Below are positions 11,920 through 22,404 of a stretch of DNA of 64,000 nt, piece after piece. The DNA is from Manihot esculenta (Eukaryota > Streptophyta > Magnoliopsida > Malpighiales > Euphorbiaceae). Position numbers and translations under genes: made by a program. The stretch covers positions 28,201,526 through 28,265,525 of the forward strand of contig NC_035162.2 in assembly GCF_001659605.2 (NCBI RefSeq), written 5' to 3'. Numbering within the stretch: the stretch's first letter is position 1; every line of letters starts with the position of its first letter. The notes under the pieces were generated by a model, which was given only the letters and a program-made list of their open reading frames with translations, ran no database searches and was not told where the DNA came from.

Positions 11920-12268
11920 CAATCTCAGCACCAAGACCCTGCATGCCCGAGACTAGAACATTAGAGGCAAAAAGCCGCCGCATGGTCTCACGGCCATACA
12001 CAGCGAGCTGCCGGCTGTGCAGGTCCTCATCAATATCACTCAGATTCGCATCACCAGGAGCCATAATCAAACCGCTGCTACGGTTGCTGCCAACAACGCT
12101 ACAATTATTGATGGTGGTGGATGTAGCGCTGGTAATTGCGTGTGCCGTTGATTCCAAAACGCAACCGATCCGATGCTTCTTAATGGAGGGAGAACCAGTT
12201 GTTTCGCTTCCGTTCTCTTCTTCTTCTGCTATAAGCACGCCTTCAGCTGGTCGCTTTTTTGGAAGCAT
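11920..12268 (-). CDS. UBA1: Ubiquitin-activating enzyme E1, exon 1 (N-terminus)
   Basis: Coding part of the first coding exon, minus strand. The start is the ATG at 12268-12266, giving [10 protein letters not shown], the usual plant E1 beginning. About 60 poorly conserved, Ser/Thr-rich residues with a basic KK..KKHR patch follow. Then comes the conserved '[20 protein letters not shown]' and '[12 protein letters not shown]', the start of the ATP-binding Rossmann fold. The exon ends inside a codon at G/GTATGG. A longer frame running from a non-ATG codon at 12292 was rejected. The frame is intact with no stops. Together with exon 2 it covers 189 residues of an enzyme normally near 1,050-1,100 aa. 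Confidence 0.9.
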
Positions 12269-12600
12269 AAAGTGCAGTAAACTGCCCAACAAGCCACAAA
12301 ACCCTAATGAAATCGTTACGATGGAAACACCCCAGATAATCTACCACTGGCACACATTAATCCCACAATAACTGGCACCAAAATTATCAACCATAGCCCT
12401 AGTTTAAGCTTCCACATGATTCCAAGTCAGAGATGGCAAGCAGAACAAAGATCATTACAAACTAACAAGGAAAGAAACGTACCGACTAGGACTAATAGTA
12501 AGCACAACAATTGGACGACAGTAAGCCAACGAGAGAAGTAAATTTGGTTCTGATTCGTAGCTTCAAGAGTAATGTTCAGTGACTTTGGTTTGGGTTTCAT
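12269..12600 (-). promoter_or_regulatory. E1 5' leader with probable 5'-UTR intron
   Basis: On the minus strand, a plausible 5'-UTR intron runs from donor GTCG/GTACGTTTC (near 12482) to acceptor TTGGGCAG (near 12279), only about 10 bases before the ATG. The outer exon would lie at about 12483-12600. A clear TATA box was not placed. This is predicted from splice consensus only. Confidence 0.5.
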
Positions 12601-12619
12601 TTATACGTAGGGAAATGGG

Positions 12620-14808
12620 AAAAAGGCGCCATACCCTAATAGTCTATTAGTCTATGGGCCCTCAAAACATAAGTTTAGGATCAATTTTAACGATAGATGA
12701 AGTTTGGTCAAAATAATTTAATATATAACACAACAATCACTCAAATAATCAAATCAGTTACTAGCTATCAGATATATAAATATATAGTCTCCACTTTCGC
12801 TTAAAAAAAATGAGTCTTCACGTGCAGATCCTATTATTATTGGCTTAAAGAAAATGAGTTTTCTCTTTCACAAAATGACTGACAATTCATAAGTTGCTGT
12901 TAAGATTGCTACCAATAAGGGTACTATCATTTCTTTTACTCTAGACAAAACATACCCTCTATAGTCAACAAAATAGATCTCAATAATTTGAATAATGAGC
13001 AAGCTCCAATATATCAAAAAGTTACAAGCTACTCTCAAGCAATACAAAACTCAAGAGAGGTATCATTCATGATTCCTAGAAAAAGGAAAGAAACTTTCAT
13101 TGATACCCCAAGAGCTTGGACAGAAGCGATTCATATACGATCCAAAGAAAAGGTCGAGTTTGAGGAAGAAGAGTCCTCAGAAAATGCTCCAAAAAACGTC
13201 GACTAGAAGCTGGTACAGACTATTCAAAGGTACCATAAGGAGCAAAAAAAGGATTACGATATAGATGATGTCTCACCTCTTTCAGAAAAGATTTTGGCAG
13301 AGACAACTCCTAAGTTTAGACAAGTGTCGTCTTATGTCATATAAATATAGCATATAGTTTCGTTTATGATATTTCCAAGCTACGATGCGTTCTTTCAGAC
13401 ATCGCCTTATGCTATCTCAAGGTATCGTTATAAATTACCCCAATTGGCATGCCAATTCCCCTCTCAGCTACTAGCTTCCAAGTTAAACATTTTAGGTACT
13501 TTGTACATGCTCATATTATATAATTAGAATAATGCCAACTTATAAAACAATTATCATTATTTTTATTTCTCATCTCATTTGCATATTGGACAATCATTCA
13601 TATATTCTCATACAATCACATGCATACATTTAATGTGAGGCATTTCAATTGCTTAATACTAAGCCAACATCATATTTTTTCTTATTGCACCTCAATTCAA
13701 TAAGAAAATAGTCAATTGAGCATACAAGGTTGCTGCCCAACTAAAATAGACACATTTCATAATATTTAAATACATTTGCCATGCAAATTCAATGCCATAT
13801 CTTCAAGGCATATTTTTGTCCTATATTGTAGTCACGTTTTTGAAATTTTAAACGTCTAATTCACTTATGATCTCTTCATAAAAATTGTTCTTCTATATCT
13901 TAACTTTTCAACAAGCTAATATTCACCCCATTTGGACCACTAAAACTCATGTTATGCTATAATATATCAAGGCTACCCACAGACCTAGGTAACCAATATT
14001 AAAGTTATATTTTTCACATATTCTATTTTTGACAACCAATTAGATAAAGGTAAAGATAGAATTGGGTAAAGTTGTCTTCTAATACCTTTTAATCCTATGT
14101 CTTAAGTTTACTTTGAATCAAGGTTTAGGTGATTTGGACATCTATAACTCCATTTATGACTCAATAAATTCAAACTGCCCATAGGACACAATCTCATTGT
14201 TCAAACAGTATATGTAATTATAAATTATGATTAAATGATATAGAATTGGGCTTTACTTCGTCCATGAAAGTTTTAAATTATTTTCTTACGGCTCTAAAGA
14301 ATCTAGAATTATGCAATTTGAATATCTATAACTCAACTTATATTATTTTATTTACAGACTACCATATGCTCAGTTATAGGATCTGATTGATCCAAATTTT
14401 AAATTCTAACATCAAAATCGGTCCCTTCCTGATAGAATTAGGCCTATATGTCTCATAAAAGTTCTAAGTCTATGTCTCAAGATTAATTTAGTTCCTGTAT
14501 TATATTATTTGGACATTTCTACATCAAGTTATGGCTTGATAACTATAGACTGTCCAACTAAATACTAGAAATTCCAGCAACATTGGAAATATTTTTATTC
14601 ATTATTAATCCAACAAATATCAAATCATGCAAATCATTCATACTTACATATTCATAATCAAGAAAACATATTCACACAAAGAACTAATAGTTTCAATATA
14701 ATAAAAGAGTTCGTATGTATAAACTTTTTTACCTAGTTAAAGATCTTCTTTTTCACTTTCAATTCACTTCCTCCTTCTCCTTTCCTTTAGAAGATCCAAC
14801 TCCTAACT
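12620..14808. other. AT-rich intergenic region
   Basis: There is no recognised gene. A 72-codon plus-strand frame (12988-13206, Lys/Glu-rich) is followed at about 13265-13330 by 'PLSEKILAETTPKF'-like coding, which vaguely recalls the front of Tat-lineage gag; this is weak. The 14030-14580 stretch is AT-rich, repeat-like text ('GGACATCTATAACTC', 'GAATATCTATAACTC', 'GGACATTTCTACATC') with imperfect recurrence. Confidence 0.4.
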
Positions 14809-15628
14809 CCACTTGTCCTTCAAAAGTAAAGAAAATAATAATAAATCAATACATTATTTTTTTTTATTTTTGCATATAATGAAATGGATTATGGTTTCCT
14901 CAAACTAGTATTAACTTACTCTTACTCTTTCTCTTTCTTATCCTAAAGTCATGATTTACCTAAACTTTTCCCTTGAAAATCTTCTTGCTCTTGGTTCCTT
15001 TCTTCAATTTTAAACTTGCTATGGTATTTATGTGAAGTGAAAATTGTTAGAAAACCCAAAGATTACTGTAATCCAAAACTACATAGCGGAAGAAAAATCT
15101 ATGTTTCTCCTTTCAGAATCCGAGTGTTTCGTTTAATTCGAAAGGAATAATAAAAGACTAACTTTTTAGACTTGACGAAAAGGGACTTTTTTGGACTTAT
15201 GGTGCTGCTTCTGAAACGAACACCCGAAATGGTATCCATAAACTTTTCCGTCTATAGTGCTAGCTCTCTCAATGAATGGATTAGTTATGTGCTCCCCAAT
15301 CTGCAATCCATAAAAACAATCACCAAAAACCTTACTCCCGCAATTCAAAGAAAGTCTTTTATTCATTTTTTCAGTCTTTTCGTTTTCTACACTTCTTTTC
15401 GTAAAAAAGTTGTGTTTATAACCAGCTATCACAATATTGCAGATACTCATATATCTTTTCAAAAGAAAACGAAAAGCCCTTTATCTATAACAGTTACAAA
15501 TAGACTGTAGATATTTTAAATGTTATTATCTTATAATAACAAATAATTAATATTAATAATAATAATAATAACATCTTTATTATTATTAATTATACTAATG
15601 GGCTCTTAGTCCATTAATATGACATAAC
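14809..15628. repeat. 820-bp host segment, left copy flanking the viral insertion
   Basis: This segment is repeated at 31236-32055 in direct orientation at a constant offset of 16,427. I saw no differences in the stretches compared. It ends ...GACATAAC immediately before viral sequence at 15629. It is not viral: the viral unit-unit junction at 28695 lacks it. It includes overlapping antisense short frames (15166-15462 and 15172-15510) without domains, and a TAA/AAT-rich microsatellite-like stretch at about 15530-15600. Confidence 0.95.
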
Positions 15629-15656
15629 TAGGCAAGATTGCGCTTGCTTCCCCTAT

Positions 15657-15669
15657 TGGTATCAGAGCC
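15657..15669 (+). other. Viral minus-strand primer site (tRNA-iMet), unit 1
   Basis: TGGTATCAGAGCC, the perfect complement of the initiator tRNA-Met 3' end, which defines position 1 in caulimovirid numbering. It lies 126 bases before the polyprotein ATG. The preceding 15629-15655 is repeated at 23317-23343. Confidence 0.95.
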
Positions 15670-15782
15670 TAGGTTGAACCCGATCCATAACTCTTAGTGA
15701 AACCCAAGTCGCGTTTCCTGTTGCCAGAAAACCATAGTTGTTAGGCGTGGTGGAGTAAATCGTTGACAGTGATCTAAGAAAA

Positions 15783-18700
15783 ATGGAAAGGATATTTAAC
15801 TCAATCTCTGGTAATTCTAGGAGATCTAGCTCATCTAGCTCCTCTAGGTCTATTATCTCAAAAAATAAAAATAAAAATAAAGAAATATTATTAGCAGCCG
15901 ATATAGATACTAGTTTACAAAATTGGAAATTACCTCCTGTCTCCTCAGATCTGATCTACAGAACTCCTTTTAAACTTCGATCTGATTACATAGTGAAAAC
16001 TGTAGAGCAGGCTACTCCAGTTCATGGAAACTTACAATCAATGAGTTTATTATCAGAAGAACTCATTCGAAAGCATCAAGAGAAATACTTATTCCTTCAT
16101 ATAGGAATGGTACAGGTAGCGGTAAAACCCGCTACTAGATTGGGGCTTAATACAGCCGCTATGCTCTGTGTCAGAGACAAAAGACACAATAAGTTCAGTG
16201 ACTCCTTATTAGGAGTAGTGGAATCCTCTCTCTGTGATGGGCCAATCTTTTTCCAATGTTACCCGAATCTTACTTTGTCATTATCCGATCCACACATAAT
16301 GAAAACTCTTATTCTGGATATAAAGACAATGGGGTATGACATGGTACCAGGATCAGAAAATCTAATTCTAATTTATAGAATTCATTACAAAGCAATGAAC
16401 ACAGTAGTTCCTAATTTGAGGGACAGTGCCACAAAGTTAGTCTCTCCAAAAGGGACGACTACTTTATTTCTGACTAATATGTCAAAAGGGAATTTAATAG
16501 TTCCCAAACCAATCCAATGGGATCAGGTTAATTTACCTGATAGCTGGCTTCTAGAAGAAGCAGTACCTCCCAAAAAGGAGGAATCAACCACTGTTCAATC
16601 TATTATGCAGTCAAGTGAAGGAGCGGTTGCTATCACCTTCAGCAGAAGCAGAAGTGTTTCTGACAGAAGATCAATGACGGAGTCGTTCTTGTCAGAACCA
16701 TTACCTCCCAGGACATCGGTCTCAGTACCAGTCCTGAGAAGTACTTCAGTGATTGGGCTCCAAAGATCTGAAGAACAAGTGGCCAAGCCTGTGTACACAA
16801 GGCCACAAAGCCCAATAAGGCCTCAAAGCCCAACCCCTTCAGATATGGGCTATGATGCAGAAAGTTTGATTTCAAAGTCCTTTAAAATCATGCTGCTAGA
16901 AACAGAAGAAGAACCATTTAATAAATGGTTTCAAATGGAACTTTCTCTCAAAGAACAGAAAATGTGGAACAGAAAGTATGAACTATACAAAACCCAAAAA
17001 CAGGGAAGTAAAGACTTTCCTGGGTTCCTCAAACACTGCTTCTCCATACTGAAAAGGCCTTACCCAAACCTAGAAGATCCTTCCTTTTTAACCACCCTTG
17101 AATCTCATTATAAGACCTTCATAACTTCTCGAAATAAAATCCTCAAAGAAGTGCATCCACCCTTGACCGACATAATGTACCAACCTACAGAGAACACCAA
17201 AGTAGAATGCATTCCTTTTTCCCATGACCCTTCAGAAAACCCAGCAGCTAAACAACAAAACTACACAAATCTTAGCCTCCATACTATTGGACAGCAGCTG
17301 AATCGAGTTGAAAATCAAGTATCAAAAATAGCAGCTCAACCAAAGGACATTCTTCCAAACAGGGACATAGCAGAATCTTCTACAGGACTAAAAATAGAAG
17401 AAAAGGTGCTATTCAAACCAATGGATAGCAAACCCCTTGGTATCAAACTGAACAAAAATGAGGATATGCTGGAAGAATTAACAAAAAGGCTATCTAAGCT
17501 AGGTATAAAAGGAGATGATAAAAAGAAGGAAGAGGGAAAATTGAAAGCTATTGCTCCATTAACAATGGAGTCAGAAGCAGAAGAAAAATCAGATACAGAT
17601 CACGAGTTAATTCAACTCGAACAGATGCTAAAAGAAACTGAACCAGCAGAAGTTAACAGGATAAAATATCCTAAAACTAGAGCAACAATGGAGTTAAAGC
17701 CATACTATCCAAGACCTTCGCCAATAAATCTGCAATTTGAAGATACAGGTTACAATTACATGCAGTATGATGGAACTTCAATAGTCGAATGGAATATTGA
17801 TGGACTATCCGATTATCAAATCAAAAATGTCCTTCAATATATGACTATGTATGCTACTGCGAGTAGAGCTAAGGGTAATGATGACCCTAGCACAGCTAAA
17901 GCCCTAATAGCAGGGTTTGGTGGCCAACTTAAAGGTTGGTGGGACTTCGCAGTCTCTACAGAAGGAAAGGAGATAATATTCAAAATGGTTAAACAAGAAG
18001 GCACCCAGCAAGTCCCAGATGTGGTTAATACCCTATTATATACTATAGGGTTACACTTTATCGGATCAGTAAATATGCTGATCGATAGAGCCCAAGAGCA
18101 GTTAATTAATCTGCGATGCCCGGATCTATCACATTTTAAATGGTATAAAGATACCTTCTTCTCTTTAGTGTTTATAAGAGAAGATAGCAATAATAGTGTT
18201 TGGAAAGAAAAGTTCTTGGCAGGATTACCGGCACTATTTGCAGAAAGAGTAAGGGATCAAATACGAAGCAAACATAACGGTAATATACCGTATCATGATT
18301 ATACATATGGCGAATTAGCCTCTGAAGTAGTCACCGCAGGTGTCTCTCTTTGTAATGAATTAAAAATTCATAAGCAGATGAAGAAAGAGCGCTTTCATGG
18401 TAAACAAATTCTTGGAAGCTTTTGTGACCAGTATGGCATTCAACCTTTAAAATTTCCGTCCACGAAATTTCGAGGGGGTAGGGGAGAGCCGACACACAAG
18501 CAGGCACACAAACCATACAAACCCTACAAGAAAAACAGGCGCTTATATTACAAGAAACCCTGGAAAGAAAAGGGAAAACCTGTAAAGGTTAACAACCCAG
18601 AGAAGGGAAGAAAGAGGCCTGATCAGAGCAAAGCAGAGAAAACTATAGTCTGCTACAGATGTGGAAAAAGAGGACATTATGCCAACAAATGTCGAGTGAA

Positions 18701-21275
18701 GCAGCAAATACAGGCATTGACTATAGATGAAGACTTAAAAGAAGCATTAGCAAAAATCTTGCTAAACGAAACAGACTCTGAACAGGAGACAATGGAAATC
18801 AATGCAGTAGACTATACCACTGAAGAGGAAAGCAGCACAGAAGTAGAAGAGCACCAGAAAGAGGATTGTGATGGACAATGTGATTACTATAAATCACTAT
18901 GTGCGATGAATGGTCTTATGGTGTTAACCAAAGAGGATAATTTCATCCTCGATTTAATAGATAACATCGAAGATCCAGAGAAGAAGAGAGAGAAACTAGA
19001 GACTTATATTGATCTCTACAAAAATACAGGGGTAACGACCCCTGTACAGACTCAGCAATCTGAGAGAAACCAGTCTCCATATAATCTAAAAGAGATACTG
19101 GAAAGAATTAAAAATTCCAAAAATCAGAAAGAGCCAACAGTGGCAGAATTACGTTCAGAACTCAACTCAGTAAAAACTGAGATTAGAGAGTTAAAAGAAA
19201 GAATAGGTGTTTTAGAGCTGTTAAATGAACAGCAGCAATTAGCCATAGAAGAACAAGAGCTAGATGGAGAAACAAAAGATTTAAATAATCTCCATTATAT
19301 CAACATGGCAGACAGGGTAATAACCCATAAATGGCACACCAGGGTGACTATAGTAGTACACAAGGAGTGGGTGTTTGAAACCAATGCCTTGATCGACTCT
19401 GGAGCTGATCTTAACTGTATTAATGAAGGACTAGTTCCTTCAAAGTACTTTTCAAAGACACTCGAAGAATTGCATACAGCGGATGGAAGCAAGATGTCGG
19501 TAAGATACAAATTAAACAATACTGCCATCTGCAATCAAGGTACATGCTTTGAGATCCCCTTTCTTATGGTCAAAGGATTATCTCATCCTGTCATTTTAGG
19601 GAATCCCTTTTTACATATGCTATACCCTATTAGGCAGATAACTAAAGAAGGGATAAGTACAGAGATAAATGGAAAAGTAATCACTTTTCATTTTACTTCT
19701 CAACCAAAATTAAAACAAATAGATGTGTTAAAAAACACAATAGAAAGTAAGACTAAGTTTATTAACTCTTTAAGACAAGAAGTTGTCTATAAAAGCATAG
19801 ACCAAAGGTTAAAAGAACCTAGAATGCAACAAAGGATTAAAGAAGTCCAGGAAGAGTTAACAAGGAGCATTTGTGCTGAAAGCCCCGATGCTTTCTGGTC
19901 TAGGAAAAAACATGTGGTAAATTTGCCATATGAGCCTGATTTCTCAGAAAAGGCTATTCCTACAAAGGCCAGGCCCATTGCAATGGGACAAAGGCATTTA
20001 GAGATTTGTAAAAAAGAAGTTGCTGAGCTAGAGGCTAAAGGGTTAATTAGAAAAAGTGATAGCCCATGGAGTTGTCCGGCCTTTTATGTAGAAAATGCAG
20101 CCGAGTTGGAAAGAGGAGTACCCAGACTAGTCATAAACTATAAGCCCTTAAATAAGGCGCTTAGATGGGTTAGATATCCTCTACCTAATAAAAGAGACTT
20201 GCTAAATAGGCTTTATGAAGCCACAGTGTTCTCTAAATTTGATATGAAGTCTGGATACTGGCAAATCCAGATTGCAGAAGAGGATAAGTATAAAACAGCA
20301 TTCACTGTGCCTTTTGGGCATTATGAATGGAATGTCATGCCCTTTGGACTAAAAAATGCCCCTTCTGAATTTCAGAAAATTATGAATGAAATTTTTAACG
20401 TTTATTCAGCGTTTTCAATTGTTTATATTGATGATGTCCTAATCTTTTCCAGGACAATAGATCAGCACTTTAAGCATTTAAAAATGTTTGAGAAAATCGT
20501 TAAAATAAACGGTTTAGTTGTTTCTGCAAAGAAGATAAAAATCTTCCAAACAAAAGTAAGGTTTTTGGGTCATAACATCTTTGAAGGAACCATCATCCCA
20601 ATAGACAGAGCGATAGAATTCGCTAGTAAATTTCCAGATGAAATAAGAGAAAAAACCCAACTTCAGAGATTCTTAGGAAGTCTGAATTATGTCTCTGATT
20701 TTTATAAAAATTTAGCCCAGGATGCTAAACCATTGTTTCAAAGGCTTAGAAAGAATCCTCCTGAATGGACAAATGAATGCACGATAGCTGTAAAGAAAAT
20801 TAAGGATAGGGTAAAAACTCTACCTTGTTTAGCAATTCCACACCCAGAATCTTTTAAGATTGTAGAAACTGATGCTTCTGATAAAGGTTATGGAGGAATC
20901 CTTAAACAAAGGATGAATGATAAAGAAACTTTAGTCCGATTTACTAGTGGAATCTGGGTTGGACCAAGAGTAAATTACTCTACGGTTAAGAAAGAAATCT
21001 TAGCAATTGTTTTATGCGTACAAAAATTTGAATCTGATTTATTAAATCAGAAATTCCTAATAAGGATTGATTGTAAAAGTGCTAAGGAAATACTCCTTAA
21101 AGATGTTAAAAACATTGCATCCAAACAGATATTTGCTCGATGGCAAGCAATTCTATCTGTTTTTTATTTTGATATTGAGTTTATAAAAGGAGAATTTAAT
21201 TCATTACCTGATTTTCTAACAAGAGAATTTCTTACAGGAAATGAGTTCAAATACTCCGGTGAAAAGGCCATTTGA
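15783..21275 (+). CDS. Viral ORF1 polyprotein MP-CP-PR-RT-RH, unit 1 (intact)
   Basis: 1830-aa uninterrupted frame. Residues about 50-260 form a 30K-superfamily movement domain. Residues about 365-900 are the capsid region, with a basic C-terminal tail at about 905-955 and a CCHC zinc knuckle at 957-970. An acidic, coiled-coil-like stretch (about 1100-1170) precedes the aspartic protease with D-S-G-A at 1205-1208. Reverse transcriptase follows, with catalytic Y-I-D-D at 1548-1551. RNase H begins at the catalytic Asp 1697 (E-T-D-A-S). No integrase is present, as in all Caulimoviridae. The start is the first in-frame ATG after the primer site. The last 35 bases overlap ORF2. All inspected catalytic motifs are present, so the frame could be functional; nothing here shows it is expressed. 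Confidence 0.95.
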   Translation: MERIFNSISGNSRRSSSSSSSRSIISKNKNKNKEILLAADIDTSLQNWKLPPVSSDLIYRTPFKLRSDYIVKTVEQATPVHGNLQSMSLLSEELIRKHQEKYLFLHIGMVQVAVKPATRLGLNTAAMLCVRDKRHNKFSDSLLGVVESSLCDGPIFFQCYPNLTLSLSDPHIMKTLILDIKTMGYDMVPGSENLILIYRIHYKAMNTVVPNLRDSATKLVSPKGTTTLFLTNMSKGNLIVPKPIQWDQVNLPDSWLLEEAVPPKKEESTTVQSIMQSSEGAVAITFSRSRSVSDRRSMTESFLSEPLPPRTSVSVPVLRSTSVIGLQRSEEQVAKPVYTRPQSPIRPQSPTPSDMGYDAESLISKSFKIMLLETEEEPFNKWFQMELSLKEQKMWNRKYELYKTQKQGSKDFPGFLKHCFSILKRPYPNLEDPSFLTTLESHYKTFITSRNKILKEVHPPLTDIMYQPTENTKVECIPFSHDPSENPAAKQQNYTNLSLHTIGQQLNRVENQVSKIAAQPKDILPNRDIAESSTGLKIEEKVLFKPMDSKPLGIKLNKNEDMLEELTKRLSKLGIKGDDKKKEEGKLKAIAPLTMESEAEEKSDTDHELIQLEQMLKETEPAEVNRIKYPKTRATMELKPYYPRPSPINLQFEDTGYNYMQYDGTSIVEWNIDGLSDYQIKNVLQYMTMYATASRAKGNDDPSTAKALIAGFGGQLKGWWDFAVSTEGKEIIFKMVKQEGTQQVPDVVNTLLYTIGLHFIGSVNMLIDRAQEQLINLRCPDLSHFKWYKDTFFSLVFIREDSNNSVWKEKFLAGLPALFAERVRDQIRSKHNGNIPYHDYTYGELASEVVTAGVSLCNELKIHKQMKKERFHGKQILGSFCDQYGIQPLKFPSTKFRGGRGEPTHKQAHKPYKPYKKNRRLYYKKPWKEKGKPVKVNNPEKGRKRPDQSKAEKTIVCYRCGKRGHYANKCRVKQQIQALTIDEDLKEALAKILLNETDSEQETMEINAVDYTTEEESSTEVEEHQKEDCDGQCDYYKSLCAMNGLMVLTKEDNFILDLIDNIEDPEKKREKLETYIDLYKNTGVTTPVQTQQSERNQSPYNLKEILERIKNSKNQKEPTVAELRSELNSVKTEIRELKERIGVLELLNEQQQLAIEEQELDGETKDLNNLHYINMADRVITHKWHTRVTIVVHKEWVFETNALIDSGADLNCINEGLVPSKYFSKTLEELHTADGSKMSVRYKLNNTAICNQGTCFEIPFLMVKGLSHPVILGNPFLHMLYPIRQITKEGISTEINGKVITFHFTSQPKLKQIDVLKNTIESKTKFINSLRQEVVYKSIDQRLKEPRMQQRIKEVQEELTRSICAESPDAFWSRKKHVVNLPYEPDFSEKAIPTKARPIAMGQRHLEICKKEVAELEAKGLIRKSDSPWSCPAFYVENAAELERGVPRLVINYKPLNKALRWVRYPLPNKRDLLNRLYEATVFSKFDMKSGYWQIQIAEEDKYKTAFTVPFGHYEWNVMPFGLKNAPSEFQKIMNEIFNVYSAFSIVYIDDVLIFSRTIDQHFKHLKMFEKIVKINGLVVSAKKIKIFQTKVRFLGHNIFEGTIIPIDRAIEFASKFPDEIREKTQLQRFLGSLNYVSDFYKNLAQDAKPLFQRLRKNPPEWTNECTIAVKKIKDRVKTLPCLAIPHPESFKIVETDASDKGYGGILKQRMNDKETLVRFTSGIWVGPRVNYSTVKKEILAIVLCVQKFESDLLNQKFLIRIDCKSAKEILLKDVKNIASKQIFARWQAILSVFYFDIEFIKGEFNSLPDFLTREFLTGNEFKYSGEKAI
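17956..17972 (+). other. Purine tract in capsid region, probable plus-strand primer
   Basis: CTACAGAAGGAAAGGAG is purine-rich and is exactly the 17 bases found at both ends of unit 2 (23341-23357 and 31022-31038). Caulimovirid plus-strand synthesis starts at purine tracts and leaves a discontinuity there. The match between tract and breakpoint is what supports the call. Confidence 0.7.
21236..21240 (+). promoter_or_regulatory. Candidate 3' splice site before ORF2, unit 1
   Basis: CTAAC (branch-like, 21216-21220), then a TTTCTTACAG/G acceptor with AG at 21236-21237, three bases before the ORF2 ATG. The phase matches the leader donor at 23042. Predicted from consensus only. Confidence 0.6.
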
Positions 21276-22404
21276 TGACATGACACCCACGCCGGTTAAA
21301 GAATCGGATCGGGTTAGAGAAGATGCTTATAAAATAAGTATCAAACCAGTAAACGAGAAAGAGGTAAATTACCCATATATTCCTATCAGCTTTTACACCA
21401 TGAATCCGATTGAAAAAAGGTATGAAAACCTTAATCCTTGGGAAATAGCTGATTATTATACTGAACATCATTCGGGAGCACCATTCCTCCCAAAGACCTT
21501 TGAGTATTATCAAGCTATACTCTCTGAAACTAGGTCAGTAGAGATTATCCCTACAGAAAGAACAGGTCATCAGTGGGCATACAGTAAATTCCTAATAAAG
21601 AATGTTATTACCAGCGAACAATGGGGTGATTCGCTGTTAAGACAGAAGGAATTACAATATGGTAGACCAAAATGGTATAGTTATTTTGACTATATCCAAG
21701 CCTGGACAGGAGCTCTCTTATATGAGAATCGACAGAAGAAATTCAGCTGGTTTCTCCAATTTCAGCTTGAAAAGGAAATTAAAGAATTTCCTCCCTGGTT
21801 TCATGATTGGTTTTTTAACTGGGGAATTTTTCCAATTATGTTACCTGACAAGGTCCGATCTGCTTATAAGCAGTTTACTGAGGTTAATGAATCTCTTGAA
21901 AACCCCAGATTGGATTTTACAATTCAATACAGAGTTCCATGGATAGCTAAATGGGATTATATCCTGACCACTAAACGATCTAAAAAATTTGAAGAATTTA
22001 CTATTGCCAATATAAAGTGGTTAACTCGAAGAGTCATGGTTAAATGGTGGGATAAATTTGATTTCTTTGGACCATCATCTGTCTATTACTGCAGAGGACT
22101 TATTCAACTGGTTAAACAACCAGAAAAGGCAAAAGCATCTGACAAGTCTAAACTGTCGAAATTACTGAAAGAATTCTTTCATTCCCTGCCAAAAGAAGAA
22201 TTGAGGAAACGATTGTCATCTGCACTAGAAGAATTAAGTGACCATGAAGCTTCTAGTGAAAGGCCTAAGGACAAGGGAGAGTGTTCCAGATCAAAGTTTA
22301 AACGCTCTAAAAGCAGCGATTCATCCGATGAAGACATGTTGTCAGACTCTCTGTTCCAAGACAGCCAGAATCCTGAAGATCCAGATGAGGCCACTTGGCC
22401 ATAA
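21241..22404 (+). CDS. Viral ORF2, unit 1, function unknown
   Basis: 387-aa frame in +1 relative to ORF1, overlapping its last 35 bases. The protein is unusually rich in Trp, Tyr and Phe over residues 40-290 ('WEIADYY', 'PPWFHDWFFNW', 'WLTRRVMVKWWDKFDFF') and ends in a Lys/Ser/Glu/Asp-rich tail of about 80 residues that looks disordered. It has no zinc knuckle, no enzyme motif and no signal peptide. An ORF2 of unknown role after the polyprotein is typical of florendoviruses. A strong acceptor directly before the ATG suggests it may be made from a spliced RNA rather than only by reinitiation. The copy at 26626-27789 encodes the same protein. Confidence 0.85.
   Translation: MSSNTPVKRPFDDMTPTPVKESDRVREDAYKISIKPVNEKEVNYPYIPISFYTMNPIEKRYENLNPWEIADYYTEHHSGAPFLPKTFEYYQAILSETRSVEIIPTERTGHQWAYSKFLIKNVITSEQWGDSLLRQKELQYGRPKWYSYFDYIQAWTGALLYENRQKKFSWFLQFQLEKEIKEFPPWFHDWFFNWGIFPIMLPDKVRSAYKQFTEVNESLENPRLDFTIQYRVPWIAKWDYILTTKRSKKFEEFTIANIKWLTRRVMVKWWDKFDFFGPSSVYYCRGLIQLVKQPEKAKASDKSKLSKLLKEFFHSLPKEELRKRLSSALEELSDHEASSERPKDKGECSRSKFKRSKSSDSSDEDMLSDSLFQDSQNPEDPDEATWP

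Noticed and set aside
12269..12292. Extending the E1 N-terminus upstream to 12292
   Set aside because: That start is TTG, not ATG, and it overlaps the probable 5'-UTR intron acceptor. The ATG at 12268 gives the usual plant E1 start.
11943..12371. 142-codon plus-strand frame
   Set aside because: It is antisense to E1 exon 1, which has clear homology and matching splice phases.
15166..15510. Overlapping 98- and 112-codon frames in the duplicated host segment (and 31593-31937)
   Set aside because: They are antisense to each other, have no domain, are poor in composition, and appear twice only because the segment is duplicated.
16595..20000. Minus-strand frames inside viral ORF1 (for example 16595-16798, 17834-18190, 19295-19534, and copies in unit 2)
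   Set aside because: They are shadows of the polyprotein reading frame and repeat exactly in the second unit.
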